Positions 8,884 through 17,405 of a stretch of 64,000 bases of DNA are shown here, piece by piece. Below the pieces are notes generated by a model, which did not search any database, was not told the DNA's origin, and saw only the letters and a list, made by a program, of their open reading frames with translations. A program made the position numbers and the translations under genes. The DNA comes from Chitinimonas_A lacunae (lineage in GTDB: Bacteria > Pseudomonadota > Gammaproteobacteria > Burkholderiales > Chitinimonadaceae): positions 3,410,001 through 3,474,000 of the forward strand of contig NZ_JBHSBU010000001.1 of assembly GCF_042650885.1 (NCBI RefSeq). The letters are read 5' to 3'. The first letter of the stretch is position 1. Each line of letters starts with the position of its first letter.

Positions 8884-9927
8884 TCAGTAGGGAGGCAGCA
8901 GCCTTCGCAAGCCATGCCACAGCACCAGGGCCAGAAAGCCCAGATTGCGCAGCAACTGTGGCGCGAACCACGGTTGCCGCAGCGCGGCATGGTCATGGCC
9001 GTCGAGGGCGGCGGCGAGTCGGCGTATCCGCCGCTGGTTCCAGGGCCAGTCACGCAGACCCTTGAGCGCCGTGACGGGTAGACCGGTTTCACCCACCGTC
9101 GCCCCGACCAGACTGCCGGTAATGGCTGCCGTGCTGTCGGTGTCGCCACCGCAGCCGATGATGGCGGCCAGTGCGGCGTCGAGGTCGCGTGGCTTGCTGA
9201 GCCAGGCGTGCAGTGCGGCCGGGACGGTATGGACGATATAGCCAGTCACACCCTTTTCCCAGCCCATCCGCTGGCAGAAGGCCCGGGTGGTTTCACCCTG
9301 GGCGATGCTGGCCAGCATATCGTCGAGTCTGGCCAGCAATTCTCCTGCCGCAGGGGCGGCTCGTCGCGCCAGCTCATGGCGCCAGCGGGCCGGGTCGAAA
9401 TCGTCGCGGGCAGCTGCCGCGGCGGCCAGGGCGATGGCCAGCGCTCCCAGTTCGGCGCGTGGATCGCGATGGGTCAGCCGGGTCGAGACCACGACAAAGC
9501 CGGCGATCCGCTCAGGCGTGGCAGCAAAACGCACGCCGATGATCGCGGCCCGCATCGCCGGGCCGTTGCCGGCCGAGCGCACGCCGCTGCGAGACGGCGG
9601 AAAACCCAGCCAGAGCTTGAGGATTGCCCGTCCCGTCGCCAGCCCGATTCCCGCCGGCAGCGCCGCCAGCCACCAACGCAGCCGCCAGGCCAATACCTGG
9701 CCGAAACGGACCGGATCGTCGGCGCATTTGCCCAGTGCCTGGGCAGTCAGGCAGGCGTGCTCGGTATCGTCGGATACCAGGCCCAGCCCCGGCAGCAAGC
9801 CATAGCCGTCAAGCCGTGGCCGCCACGCTTCGAGCCGGCGTCGGCTCAGATTCTCGTAGGCAAGGCCACGCGCGTCGCCGATGGCACCGCCCAGCAGGCA
9901 ACCGGCGATACGGTCGGTAGGGAACAT
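8884..9927 (-). CDS. ADP-ribosylglycohydrolase family protein
   Basis: A 347-residue DraG/ARH-type hydrolase that removes ADP-ribose from proteins or small molecules using a binuclear magnesium site. Metal ligands are seen in GAIGDARG (14-21), SDDTEH (52-57) and the C-terminal GGDTDST (260-266). No adjacent ADP-ribosyltransferase such as draT or a toxin gene is present, so the substrate is unknown and it is not an obvious DraTG pair or toxin/immunity module. The C-terminus ends in a hydrophobic helix (NLGFLALVLWHGLRRLL) that might touch membrane. It reads away from the photolyase gene. Confidence 0.87.
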   Translation of the reverse strand: MFPTDRIAGCLLGGAIGDARGLAYENLSRRRLEAWRPRLDGYGLLPGLGLVSDDTEHACLTAQALGKCADDPVRFGQVLAWRLRWWLAALPAGIGLATGRAILKLWLGFPPSRSGVRSAGNGPAMRAAIIGVRFAATPERIAGFVVVSTRLTHRDPRAELGALAIALAAAAAARDDFDPARWRHELARRAAPAAGELLARLDDMLASIAQGETTRAFCQRMGWEKGVTGYIVHTVPAALHAWLSKPRDLDAALAAIIGCGGDTDSTAAITGSLVGATVGETGLPVTALKGLRDWPWNQRRIRRLAAALDGHDHAALRQPWFAPQLLRNLGFLALVLWHGLRRLLPPY

Positions 9928-10232
9928 AGGGGGCCGTCAGCGGATACAGACTGGTTTCGGAGCCCGCAGTTTCGCTGGAGTTCCGACCGGCACGACAATA
10001 CAGCACTGCTCTCGGCCAGTGTAGACGGCTGGATTGCCTGCGGTTCCACCAGGGGAAGGACGGTAGAGCCATCTATGCAATTTATGCATAGATATTTGAT
10101 TGAACGCCATTAATTGTCTTGGTAATTGCTTGGGAAGCTATGCATAAAAAGCAAGCCTACCGTCTTGGTGGCCTCTCTGTGCCAGGCCCACCTCCAGTAC
10201 CATCTCCTCCTCGTCTTTTCCGATTCCGCTCT
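9928..10232. promoter_or_regulatory. Divergent intergenic region between the ADP-ribosylglycohydrolase and photolyase genes
   Basis: A 305-base gap between two divergent genes, so it should hold promoters for both. GC content falls sharply from about 10,060 to 10,130. This AT-rich part contains two ATGCA/TGCAT blocks at 10074-10089. An upstream in-frame ATG (10119) could extend the photolyase, but the added residues are proline-rich and unlike the family. Confidence 0.45.
10071..10098 (+). repeat. Weak copy of the AT-rich TCTTGC intergenic motif
   Basis: TCTATGCA followed by TTTATGCATAGATATTTG resembles the second half of the dispersed motif described at 27783-27828, but the two TTGC blocks are ATGC here and their spacing is shorter. 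Treated as a possible diverged member. Confidence 0.3.
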
Positions 10233-11648
10233 ATGGCCACCTATCCGCTTTCGCTCTGCTGGCTGCGCCGCGATCTGCGGCTGACCGACCAGGCGGCGCT
10301 CCATGCCGCGCTGGCCGCTTCGGACCGGGTTCTGCCGGTTTTTATCTTTGACCGCGCGATTCTGGACGGACTGCCGCGCGATGACCGTCGGGTCGATTTC
10401 CTGCACCGTACGCTCGCTGCGCTCAAGGCTGAACTCAATGCCCGGGGCCGTGATCTGCTGATCCGCCATGCCCAGGCGAGCGAGGCGATTCCGGCGCTGG
10501 CGGCCGAGTTCGGGGCTCAGGCGGTATTCGTCAGCCGCGATTACGAACCAGCCGCCGTGGCGCGCGACCAGACGGTGGCCGCCCGGCTCGAAGCGGCGGG
10601 TATTGCCTTTCATGGCTGCAAGGATCAGGTGATCTTCGAGCGCGATGAGGTGCTCACCGCCAGTCGGCAGCCCTTTTCGGTCTTTACACCGTACAAGAAT
10701 GCCTGGCTTAAGCGGCTCGCTCCGTCCCATCTGCTGCCCTATCCCAGTGAACAGCAACTGGACCGGCTGCTGGCGCGCCCCGCCGAGCCGATGCCGACGC
10801 TGGCTGAGCTGGGTTTCGAGCCGACCGATCTGGACGCGCTGGGCATCGTCGCCGGTCCGGCCGGCGCTGCCGCGCGCCTGGACGACTTTCTGCGTCGCAT
10901 CGACGACTATGCCGAGGCACGCGATTTCCCGGCGGTCAAAGGCGTGTCCTACCTCTCCGTCCATCTGCGCTTTGGCACGCTCTCGATCCGTCAGGCGGTC
11001 ACCCTGGCTCAGCAGCATGCCGGCCCCGGGGCGGCCGCCTGGCTGAACGAGCTGATCTGGCGCGAGTTCTACCAGCAGATTCTCCACCATCGGCCCGATG
11101 TGGTCGGACAGGCTTTCAAGGCCGAATACCGTGCGCTGGCTTTTCCCAACAACGAGGAATGGTTTCGTGCCTGGTGCGAGGGACGAACGGGTTATCCCAT
11201 CGTCGATGCGGCGATGCGCCAGCTCAATCACAGCGGCTATATGCATAACCGCCTGCGGATGGTGACGGCCAGCTTTCTGGTCAAGGACCTGCTGATCGAC
11301 TGGCGCTGGGGCGAGCGCTATTTTGCCGAGAAGCTGATCGACTACGATCTGGCCGCCAACAACGGCGGCTGGCAATGGGCCGCCTCGACCGGCTGCGATG
11401 CCCAGCCGTATTTCCGTATCTTCAATCCGCTGACCCAGTCGCGCCGCTTTGACCCCGAAGGGAAATTCATCCGCCGCTATGTGCCCGAACTGGCCGGTCT
11501 TGCCACGGACGACCTTCATGCACCCTGGCTGGCCAAGCCGGTTGATCGGGCGGCGGCTGGGGTGAGGCTGGGGCAGGATTATCCGTTTCCGCTGGTTGAC
11601 CATGCGCGACAGCGCGAGGCGGCGTTGGCCTTGTTCAAGAAGGGATGA
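10233..11648 (+). CDS. phrB: Deoxyribodipyrimidine photolyase
   Basis: A 471-residue class I CPD photolyase that uses FAD and blue light to split cyclobutane pyrimidine dimers. Residues 1-165 form the antenna-binding Rossmann domain (LCWLRRDLRLTDQAAL). The FAD-binding helical domain runs from about 200 to the end and shows NELIWREFYQ, the WCEGRTGYPIVDAAMRQL block, and GGWQWAASTGCDAQPYFRIFNP spanning the FAD and Trp-electron-transfer residues. Start choice: the MATYPLSLCW start matches the family. The gene is monocistronic, followed by a parS-like site. Confidence 0.95.
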   Translation: MATYPLSLCWLRRDLRLTDQAALHAALAASDRVLPVFIFDRAILDGLPRDDRRVDFLHRTLAALKAELNARGRDLLIRHAQASEAIPALAAEFGAQAVFVSRDYEPAAVARDQTVAARLEAAGIAFHGCKDQVIFERDEVLTASRQPFSVFTPYKNAWLKRLAPSHLLPYPSEQQLDRLLARPAEPMPTLAELGFEPTDLDALGIVAGPAGAAARLDDFLRRIDDYAEARDFPAVKGVSYLSVHLRFGTLSIRQAVTLAQQHAGPGAAAWLNELIWREFYQQILHHRPDVVGQAFKAEYRALAFPNNEEWFRAWCEGRTGYPIVDAAMRQLNHSGYMHNRLRMVTASFLVKDLLIDWRWGERYFAEKLIDYDLAANNGGWQWAASTGCDAQPYFRIFNPLTQSRRFDPEGKFIRRYVPELAGLATDDLHAPWLAKPVDRAAAGVRLGQDYPFPLVDHARQREAALALFKKG

Positions 11649-11659
11649 GAAGGCGTGCG

Positions 11660-11732
11660 GGAGTCGTCGCGATGTTTCACATGAAACATTCGCAAGAGGC
11701 TGATGCTTTGCCTGAGTATTTCGACGACTCCC
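11660..11732. repeat. 11-bp inverted repeat enclosing the parS-like site
   Basis: GGGAGTCGTCG at 11660-11670 is the exact reverse complement of CGACGACTCCC at 11722-11732. The 51-base interior contains the parS-like palindrome. A long-looped hairpin could act as the photolyase transcript end, but no T-run follows. Confidence 0.55.
11673..11688. promoter_or_regulatory. parS-like ParB-binding site
   Basis: TGTTTCACATGAAACA differs from the widespread ParB recognition consensus TGTTTCACGTGAAACA at one central base (CACATG instead of CACGTG). Both half-sites, TGTTTCA and TGAAACA, are perfect. If it is bound by ParB, the window would be expected near the replication origin. No parA or parB gene is present here. 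Confidence 0.55.
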
Positions 11733-11936
11733 TGGCCAGAAACCCACCCATCGCAGGGGGCGTCAGGCCGCTTTGCGGCTAGGGCATTGGCAGCCAGTTC
11801 GGCGTCAGCGTGTCCGAACCTCACAGCGCAAGCGTGCAGCGCTCGACCAGGGTTGGCGGCGACGACCACTTAAATGGAAATGCGCTACGCACCCTACGCA
11901 TGACTTGTTGGCGAGATTCATTAATTTTTATAAATA

Positions 11937-11975
11937 GACCGCAAATAGTCTTGCAAGATAATTGCGTAAAATTTT
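11937..11975 (+). repeat. Dispersed AT-rich motif CCGC-N6-TCTTGC-N7-TKGC
   Basis: Full copy: CCGC at 11939-11942, TCTTGC at 11949-11954 and TTGC at 11962-11965, with TTTATAAA-like sequence upstream and an AT-rich tail. It lies in the convergent gap between photolyase and aminotransferase genes. Confidence 0.6.
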
Positions 11976-11979
11976 CTAT

Positions 11980-13128
11980 CTAACTTTGCAGCCGGGCGAG
12001 CCTGCCAAGGGCGGCGTCGATTGTCTCGTCGCGTTTGGCAAAGCAGAACCGCACGAGCCCCTGATCGCGCCCGTCGTGATAGAAAGCCGAGACCGGAATG
12101 GCCGCGACGCCGATGTCGCGGGTCAGCCATTGGGCGAAGTCGAGTTCGCCCAGATCGGCTCGCAGCGGGCGGTAGTCGACCAGTTGAAAATACGTGCCAG
12201 CACAGGGCAGCAGCCTGAAGCCGGCCGCCGTGAGACCGGCGGCGAGCCGGTCGCGCTTGGCGCGGTAGAAATCGGCCAATTGCCGCCAATGGTCGGGCTG
12301 CGCCAGATGGGCCGCCAGGGCGTGCTGCATCGGCGTGCTGACCGAGAACACCAGATATTGATGCAGCTTGCGGAATTCATCGCTGAGTTCGGGCGCCGCG
12401 ACCAGATAGCCGACCTTCCAGCCGGTGGCATGGAAGGTCTTGCCGAAGGAATAGACTGCCGCCGCGCGCGGACGCAGGGTCGGGTGGCTGAGCACGCTGC
12501 GGTGGCGGTCGGCATAGACCAGATGCTCATAGACCTCGTCGGCCAGTACCAGCAGATCGTGCCGTTCGGCCAGCGCCGCCAGGGCGTCGAGATCGGCGGC
12601 CGAGAACACGCTGGTGGCGGGGTTGTTGGGATTGTTGACCACGATCAGCCGGGTGCGCGGTGTGATGGCAGCGGCGACCTGATCCCAATCGACGGCAAAG
12701 CTGGGCGCTTCGAGGGCGATCCGCACCGGGACGGCACCCTGGGCGGCGATGGCGGGAGCGTAGCTGTCGTAGGCCGGCTCCAGCACGATGGCTTCGTCTC
12801 CTGCCGCCAGGACTGCCGCGAACACGGTATAGAGCGCCTGCGTGGCGCCGGCGGTGACGGTGATCTCGTGCTCGGGGTCAATGCTGACGCCCTGGCTGGC
12901 CAGCAGCTTGGCGGCAATTGCCTGACGCAGGGTCGGCAGGCCGGGCATTGGCGCGTATTGGTTGTGGCCGGCGGCCATGGCGGCGCTGACGCCGGCCAGC
13001 AGGTCCGGATCACACGGAAAATCGGGGAAACCCTGCGACAGATTGATGGCACCGTGCTCGTTGGCGAGCTGGGTCATCCGGCTGAAGATGGTCAGACCGA
13101 CCTGGGGCAGCTTGGAGCGGATGGGCAT
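11980..13128 (-). CDS. Class I/II PLP-dependent aminotransferase (methionine aminotransferase type)
   Basis: A 382-residue fold-type I aminotransferase. NPNNP (166-170) and the PLP-binding lysine in SFGKTFHATGWKVGY (K230) are present, with LADEVYEHLVY supplying the cofactor-contacting D and Y. The N-terminal INLSQGFPDFPC and the overall length resemble the YbdL/MtnE-like methionine and aromatic aminotransferases, which act on methionine, glutamine or aromatic amino acids. The start MPIRSK is preferred; an ATG 8-9 codons upstream (MRHLFSC) is possible since no strong ribosome site separates them. Monocistronic. Confidence 0.85.
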   Translation of the reverse strand: MPIRSKLPQVGLTIFSRMTQLANEHGAINLSQGFPDFPCDPDLLAGVSAAMAAGHNQYAPMPGLPTLRQAIAAKLLASQGVSIDPEHEITVTAGATQALYTVFAAVLAAGDEAIVLEPAYDSYAPAIAAQGAVPVRIALEAPSFAVDWDQVAAAITPRTRLIVVNNPNNPATSVFSAADLDALAALAERHDLLVLADEVYEHLVYADRHRSVLSHPTLRPRAAAVYSFGKTFHATGWKVGYLVAAPELSDEFRKLHQYLVFSVSTPMQHALAAHLAQPDHWRQLADFYRAKRDRLAAGLTAAGFRLLPCAGTYFQLVDYRPLRADLGELDFAQWLTRDIGVAAIPVSAFYHDGRDQGLVRFCFAKRDETIDAALGRLARLQS

Positions 13129-13248
13129 GGGCAGGATCCGACAAGAGAAGAGATGTCGCATCGTGCCAAGAGCCGCTGCCGCTGGGCAAATAACCTTGTG
13201 CTTGGTGTTTATGGCGCCGTTGCCTAAGCAACGCTCGCGGCCATGGAA

Positions 13249-13279
13249 AACGCCGTCCCCCACAGGTGGGACGGCGTTT
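13249..13279 (-). terminator. Intrinsic terminator of the TetR gene
   Basis: AACGCCGTCCC and GGGACGGCGTT form a stem of about 11 bp with an eight-base loop between the aminotransferase start and the TetR stop. On the minus strand it ends in TTTTCC, acting as the end of the TetR transcript. Confidence 0.7.
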
Positions 13280-13390
13280 AGCGCATTTCCGCGACACGCG
13301 GGGTCCGAAGAGCTGGCCACAGCGCGTCAGCAGCAAGCTTGCCAGCGACGCCGATGTGGGGGAAATGCGCCAGCCGGCTGACCGCGTGGA

Positions 13391-14053
13391 TCAGGCAGCG
13401 ACCGCCAGCGGCGTTTCGAGCGCCGACTCCTTGATGCCCAGGCCGCGCAGCAGCGCGTGCATGGCGGCGCTGACCAGTTGATCGAGCGGCTTCCACTCGA
13501 CCCAGGGTTCATCGCCCATCACCACATGAAGCGAAATCAGGCCGTGCAGGGCGCCCCAGAACAATTGCACCAGCACATCGGGGTCTTTCTCGACCAGCGT
13601 GGGCGTGGTCTCGGCCAGCGAACGGAAGGCCAGGCGGGCGAAAGCATAGGCGTCCTGGCTCGGATTGCCGCGTTCGGCGGCCGCCTCTTCCGGGCTGTAG
13701 GGCGGCACCGGGTTCACGAAGATCAGCTTGTACTGCTCGGGATGCTCGACGGCAAAACGGGTGAAATTGCGCGCCAGCAGCAAGATGCGCTGAGCCGGCG
13801 GGGCATCGGGGCGGTCGCCTGCGACCAGCCGTTCGGTCAGTACCGCGAAATCGGCATCGGACAGGGCGCGCAGCAGGGCGTCTTTGTCTTCGAACAGCGA
13901 GTAGATGACGGTGGTCGAATACTCGATGCGGTTGGCAATGGCCCGCACGGTCAGGGCGTCGTAGCCCCCCTCGGCATAGAGCTCGCGTGCGGCGTCCAGA
14001 ACCTTCTGGCGGAGTGCTTCGCGGTCGCGCCGCTTTCTGTCTGCGATACCCAT
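13391..14053 (-). CDS. TetR/AcrR family transcriptional regulator
   Basis: A 220-residue repressor-type protein. The N-terminal helix-turn-helix spans about residues 12-58 (ARELYAEGGYDALTVRAIANRI...STTVIYSLFEDKDALL). The C-terminal ligand domain has the WHG pattern (LVQLFWGALHGLISL, about residues 165-180), as in the TetR_C_33 group. The inducer is unknown. It is transcribed divergently from the aldehyde-dehydrogenase-like gene across a 594-base gap, which makes that gene a candidate target. A hairpin terminator follows its stop. Confidence 0.9.
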   Translation of the reverse strand: MGIADRKRRDREALRQKVLDAARELYAEGGYDALTVRAIANRIEYSTTVIYSLFEDKDALLRALSDADFAVLTERLVAGDRPDAPPAQRILLLARNFTRFAVEHPEQYKLIFVNPVPPYSPEEAAAERGNPSQDAYAFARLAFRSLAETTPTLVEKDPDVLVQLFWGALHGLISLHVVMGDEPWVEWKPLDQLVSAAMHALLRGLGIKESALETPLAVAA

Positions 14054-14647
14054 GGCTTTGATATTCCTATCGAAATTGAGCGGACGTGCGGCCGGTGATC
14101 CGGCTCGTCTGGAGGGAGTTTATCAATCCGTCATGACCGCTTTACATAGAGGGATTTCCCTTATCCCAACCGTGTGTCCTGGCGACGTGGACATTTGACA
14201 GAAGGGGTTTATGGAAAAAACCGCCGTTCTTGTTAAGACAATGGCATTGTGGCTTTCGCTTGAGAACCACGCAATATGGGAATGACATTATCCAGCGCCA
14301 GAAACCGTTTTTGACAAGCTGTCAAATACGGCAGTGGATTGTTTTTTAACGATTTGGGATGTTTGTGAATTTTCTCTTATATGCCAAAACAGGCTGGTGT
14401 GGCGGGGTCACTGCCGTGTAACAATGGCGCCCTGCGCGCGGCGGGGATGGGTGTGCCTGTGAGGGGCTGCTGCTTATTCCACAGGAAAAGAACCGGGCCG
14501 TTGGCGGGTTTGTTTCCTGCCAAAACGCCGTTGCGCAACATCCAGTAGCGCGAGTACCGCACGCAGAATGGCCTGGAGGAGGAGAAATCCGGTTGTTTCG
14601 GAGACAGGCGTGCGGCGACAAGAGACATATTTTTTATATCTGGACTG
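14054..14647. promoter_or_regulatory. Divergent intergenic region, TetR gene / ALDH-like gene
   Basis: A 594-base gene-free region with lower GC than its neighbours. It contains a perfect short palindrome TTGACA-AGC-TGTCAA at 14311-14325 and a TTTGACA at 14192-14198. The palindrome could be an operator for the divergent TetR protein. Several open frames on the minus strand overlap here but have low-complexity, shadow-like sequence and are not called. Confidence 0.4.
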
Positions 14648-16102
14648 ATGCACATGGAGCTTTTCGATGAGCAGGCCTGGCCCACCAGTGTGGCCGACCG
14701 CTATCGCCGTGCCCAAAGCGCCGCTGCCCAATTGGCAGCGATGGGCTGTACCGAGCGGCTGGATTTCCTGGCCCGATTGGCTGCCGTGGTGCTGCGCCGG
14801 CGCGACGAGATCGTCGATCGGCTGGTTGCCGCCACCGGCCAATGCGCGGGCGATGCCCTGATCGAGGAAGTATCGCTGGCGCTGGAATTATTGGCCTATC
14901 TGACCCGCCACGGCAGGCGTGCCCTGGCCGGTCGTCGCTGGGGCGGCCTCAAACGGGTGCGTTATCAGCCGCTTGGCGTGGTGCTGGTGCTGGCGCACTG
15001 GCATGCCCCGTTCTACCGTGCCCTGAGTTCACTGGCGTTTGCTTTCGCTGCCGGCAATGCCGTGCTGTACAAACCTTCCCCCCATGCCTTGCTGCCCGGT
15101 CTGCTCGAATCCTTGCTGACCGAGTCGGGTTTCGACCCCGACTGGGTGCAGATCGTCCCCGGCGACGAGGCGGTCGGACAACGACTGCTGGCCGGCCGGC
15201 CCGATAAGGTGCTGTTCTGCGGCTCGGCCAGTTCGGCGCGGGCGGTATTGGCCCAGGCGGTCGAAGGGGCGGTGCCGGTCGAGGTGACGCCGCTTGGCAA
15301 GGTGCCGATGCTGGTGTTTGCCGACGCCGATCTCGACGCTGCCGTCGCGGTGGCCGTGCGTGGCGCCTTCGCCAAATCGGGCCAGAGCGGCTGCGCGATC
15401 GAGCGTATCTATATCGAACGCGCGGTCTACGCCGAATTCCGCAGCCGGCTGGTGATGGCCTGCCATGGCCTGCGGCTCGGTACCGGGCGCGACGACGATA
15501 TGGGCCATCTGAGCCAGCCGCATCGGATCCAGACCGTGCGCGAGCTGCTCAAGGACGCGCTGGCCAAAGGGGCACGTCAGCTATGCGGCCATACCTGGGA
15601 TGGCCATAGCCCCTTTGTCCCGCCCATCGTGCTGGAAGACTGCCGCAACGGCGTCTGGCTGCTCGATGAGCCGGTACTGGCACCGCTGTTGCCGCTTTTC
15701 GTCTTCGACCATGAAGACGAGGCGGTCGAGGCGGTGAGCCGCTACCCGACCGGTCCGACCGCGCTGGTCTGGTGCCGCGACCGCAGCCGCGCTGCCCGGG
15801 TCGCCGCCCGCTTGCCGGTCAACCATGTGGCGATCAACGCCCCGGCCCGGGTCGATTGGCGCCGCTGCGTCACCGGCCGTCGCCGCTGCGAAGTGTGGCT
15901 GCGCTCGCTCTGCCGCTTGCAGACCTGGGACGCCCGCGCCGAACTGCCGCCTGCGGTGGCACGCTATCCCCTGTCTTCAGGCAAATACGCCCTGCACGAA
16001 CTGCTGGCCGCCACCAATGTGCGCCGTGGCGCCGCCGCGCTGCTGGGCTATGCACGCGCCAAATTTCAGCTACGGCGTCTTCACGACGACCAACGGCGCT
16101 GA
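14648..16102 (+). CDS. Aldehyde dehydrogenase homologue lacking catalytic residues
   Basis: A 484-residue protein aligned over its length with the ALDH superfamily (cofactor-domain FAFAAGNAVLYKPSPHALLP, then VLFCGSASSARAV). Key active-site positions are altered. The GQxC nucleophile motif reads GQSGCAIERIYIE, so the catalytic cysteine position is glycine and a cysteine lies one residue later. The general-base motif ELGGK reads TPLGK, replacing the glutamate with threonine. The oxyanion asparagine motif PWN reads AHWHAP. A normal dehydrogenase reaction is therefore unlikely. The frame is intact and uninterrupted, so it is probably expressed rather than decayed. The role is unknown. Confidence 0.75.
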   Translation: MHMELFDEQAWPTSVADRYRRAQSAAAQLAAMGCTERLDFLARLAAVVLRRRDEIVDRLVAATGQCAGDALIEEVSLALELLAYLTRHGRRALAGRRWGGLKRVRYQPLGVVLVLAHWHAPFYRALSSLAFAFAAGNAVLYKPSPHALLPGLLESLLTESGFDPDWVQIVPGDEAVGQRLLAGRPDKVLFCGSASSARAVLAQAVEGAVPVEVTPLGKVPMLVFADADLDAAVAVAVRGAFAKSGQSGCAIERIYIERAVYAEFRSRLVMACHGLRLGTGRDDDMGHLSQPHRIQTVRELLKDALAKGARQLCGHTWDGHSPFVPPIVLEDCRNGVWLLDEPVLAPLLPLFVFDHEDEAVEAVSRYPTGPTALVWCRDRSRAARVAARLPVNHVAINAPARVDWRRCVTGRRRCEVWLRSLCRLQTWDARAELPPAVARYPLSSGKYALHELLAATNVRRGAAALLGYARAKFQLRRLHDDQRR

Positions 16103-16119
16103 CGTCACCTTCACCACCA

Positions 16120-16330
16120 TTGACATCCTCCCCGGCCTGAAGTCCGGAGATTCCTACGGCGCTCAGGCGCGGCATTGAGCCGCCACTGAGTCGCTTCGGT
16201 GGGTTCCTGCTGCTGGCGGCATTGCCTCACCGCTCACTTCACAGGCTAACCGGGCGTGTCCCGCCCTTAGAACATTGATCGCGCCGACCAAGTCGGCGTT
16301 TTCCTCGACACCGCATTCCACGCAGGCGAA
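16120..16330 (-). ncRNA. Predicted TnpB omega RNA (reRNA)
   Basis: In IS605-type elements the guide RNA is made from the 3' part of tnpB through the right end of the element, with the guide read from flanking DNA. Here that means the minus strand from inside the tnpB 3' end to 16120, with the guide beginning TGGTGGTGAAGGTGAC in the DNA just outside. A hairpin (CTCCGG...CCGGGGAG) lies next to the end. The 5' limit is a guess and the RNA is inferred from family knowledge. Confidence 0.45.
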
Positions 16331-17383
16331 CCGCGCTTGTGTCTGGCGATTCTCCGCTGACACATGCCCGCAGCACGGGCAGGTTCGGCTTGTGTTCTGC
16401 GGAGGTACGCCAATCAGATGCCCGCCGTTCCATGCCAGCTTGTAGTCCAACTGGCGGCGGAACTCGAACCAGCCCTGGTCGAGGATGGACTTGTTCAGGC
16501 CGGACTTGGCCTGAACGTTCTTGCCCGGCTTCTTGGTTGTACCTGCCGCCGACTTGGACATGTTCCGTACCTGCAAGTCCTCGATACACACCATCGCGTG
16601 GTTTTGGCTAATGGTTGTCGTGGCCTTGTGCAGGTAGTCGCGGCGGGCATTGCCGATGCGGGAATGAAGCTTCTGGACGCGGGCTTTCGCCTTCTTCCAG
16701 TTACGGCTGAACTTGACCTTGCGGCTCATCGCCCGTTGAGCTTTGCGCAAGGCCATTTCGTGCCGTTTGAAACTGTTGAGCGGTGCCAGAAAGCTGCCAT
16801 CGCTCATCGTGGCGAAGCGGGCAAGGCCCATGTCGATACCGACCGCACCACCTTGCGGAATGGGCTGTGCAACTTCCCGCTCGGTCTGGATGCTCACATA
16901 CCACTTGCCGCAGGACTGGCTGACGGTGACGTTCTTCACCGCGCCGAGTACGTCCCGGCTATTGCGGTAGCGCAGCCAGCCGAGCTTGGGCAGGAAGATG
17001 CGGTTGTTCGCCTGGTCGAGCTTGATTTGCTTCGGGTCGGGATAGCGGAAGCTGTCCGACTGGCTCTTCTTCTTGAAGCGCGGGAAGTCGGCCCGCTTGG
17101 CGAAGAAATTGCTGTAAGCCCGCTCCAAATCCTTGAGCGTCTGTTGCAGCGGGTGCACGGGTGCATTGGCCAGCCATGCCGTTTCCGTGCTGTTGCGCCA
17201 TTCGGTGAGCAGCTTGCACAACCCCGCATAGCCCAACTTCTTCTCGCCTTGTTCGTAGCGCTCCTTCTGTAACGCCAGTGCCTTGTTGAACACAAACCGG
17301 CATGATCCGGCGAAGCGGCGCATGTCGCGTTGCTGCTCGCCGGTCGGCATCAGTTCGTATTTGAAGGCTTGAAGTCGTTCCAT
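16163..17383 (-). CDS. tnpB: TnpB RNA-guided endonuclease of the IS605 element
   Basis: A 406-residue full-length TnpB. The split RuvC catalytic acids are intact: D184 in GIDMGLARF, E268 in CIEDLQ, and D364 in ENADLVGAINVL. The zinc ribbon is present as CPCC (335-338) and CVEC (354-357). The N-terminal helix-turn-helix/wedge region (RFAGSCRFVFNKAL) is normal. TnpB uses an omega RNA to cut DNA next to a target-adjacent motif, which favours retention of the element. The start codon is 22 bases from the divergent tnpA start, so the promoters overlap. All features suggest an active enzyme. Confidence 0.93.
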   Translation of the reverse strand: MERLQAFKYELMPTGEQQRDMRRFAGSCRFVFNKALALQKERYEQGEKKLGYAGLCKLLTEWRNSTETAWLANAPVHPLQQTLKDLERAYSNFFAKRADFPRFKKKSQSDSFRYPDPKQIKLDQANNRIFLPKLGWLRYRNSRDVLGAVKNVTVSQSCGKWYVSIQTEREVAQPIPQGGAVGIDMGLARFATMSDGSFLAPLNSFKRHEMALRKAQRAMSRKVKFSRNWKKAKARVQKLHSRIGNARRDYLHKATTTISQNHAMVCIEDLQVRNMSKSAAGTTKKPGKNVQAKSGLNKSILDQGWFEFRRQLDYKLAWNGGHLIGVPPQNTSRTCPCCGHVSAENRQTQARFACVECGVEENADLVGAINVLRAGHARLACEVSGEAMPPAAGTHRSDSVAAQCRA

Positions 17384-17405
17384 ACCTCAATAATACTTTT
17401 GGTCT

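Larger units (their letters stand above)
11649..11979. other. Convergent intergenic region with parS-like site and AT-rich island
   Basis: A 331-base gap between convergent photolyase and aminotransferase genes. It holds an inverted repeat enclosing a parS-like palindrome (11660-11732), then GC-rich DNA without a supported gene, then an AT-rich island from about 11,920 containing a strong copy of the dispersed TCTTGC motif. Confidence 0.5.

Noticed and set aside
8884..9927. ADP-ribosylglycohydrolase as part of a toxin/immunity or DraT-DraG system
   Set aside because: No ADP-ribosyltransferase or nitrogenase gene is near, so only the hydrolase family is claimed.
16030..16180. An alternative reading frame across the ALDH-like gene end (FSYGVFTTTNGADVTFTT) that would fuse in frame with sequence right of the insertion element if the element were removed
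   Set aside because: The peptide looks protein-like for a short stretch, but the right-hand part (QNAQLEWPGLAERPGRLL...) has no family features, and the ALDH-like frame already ends before the element. Not enough to claim a broken gene.
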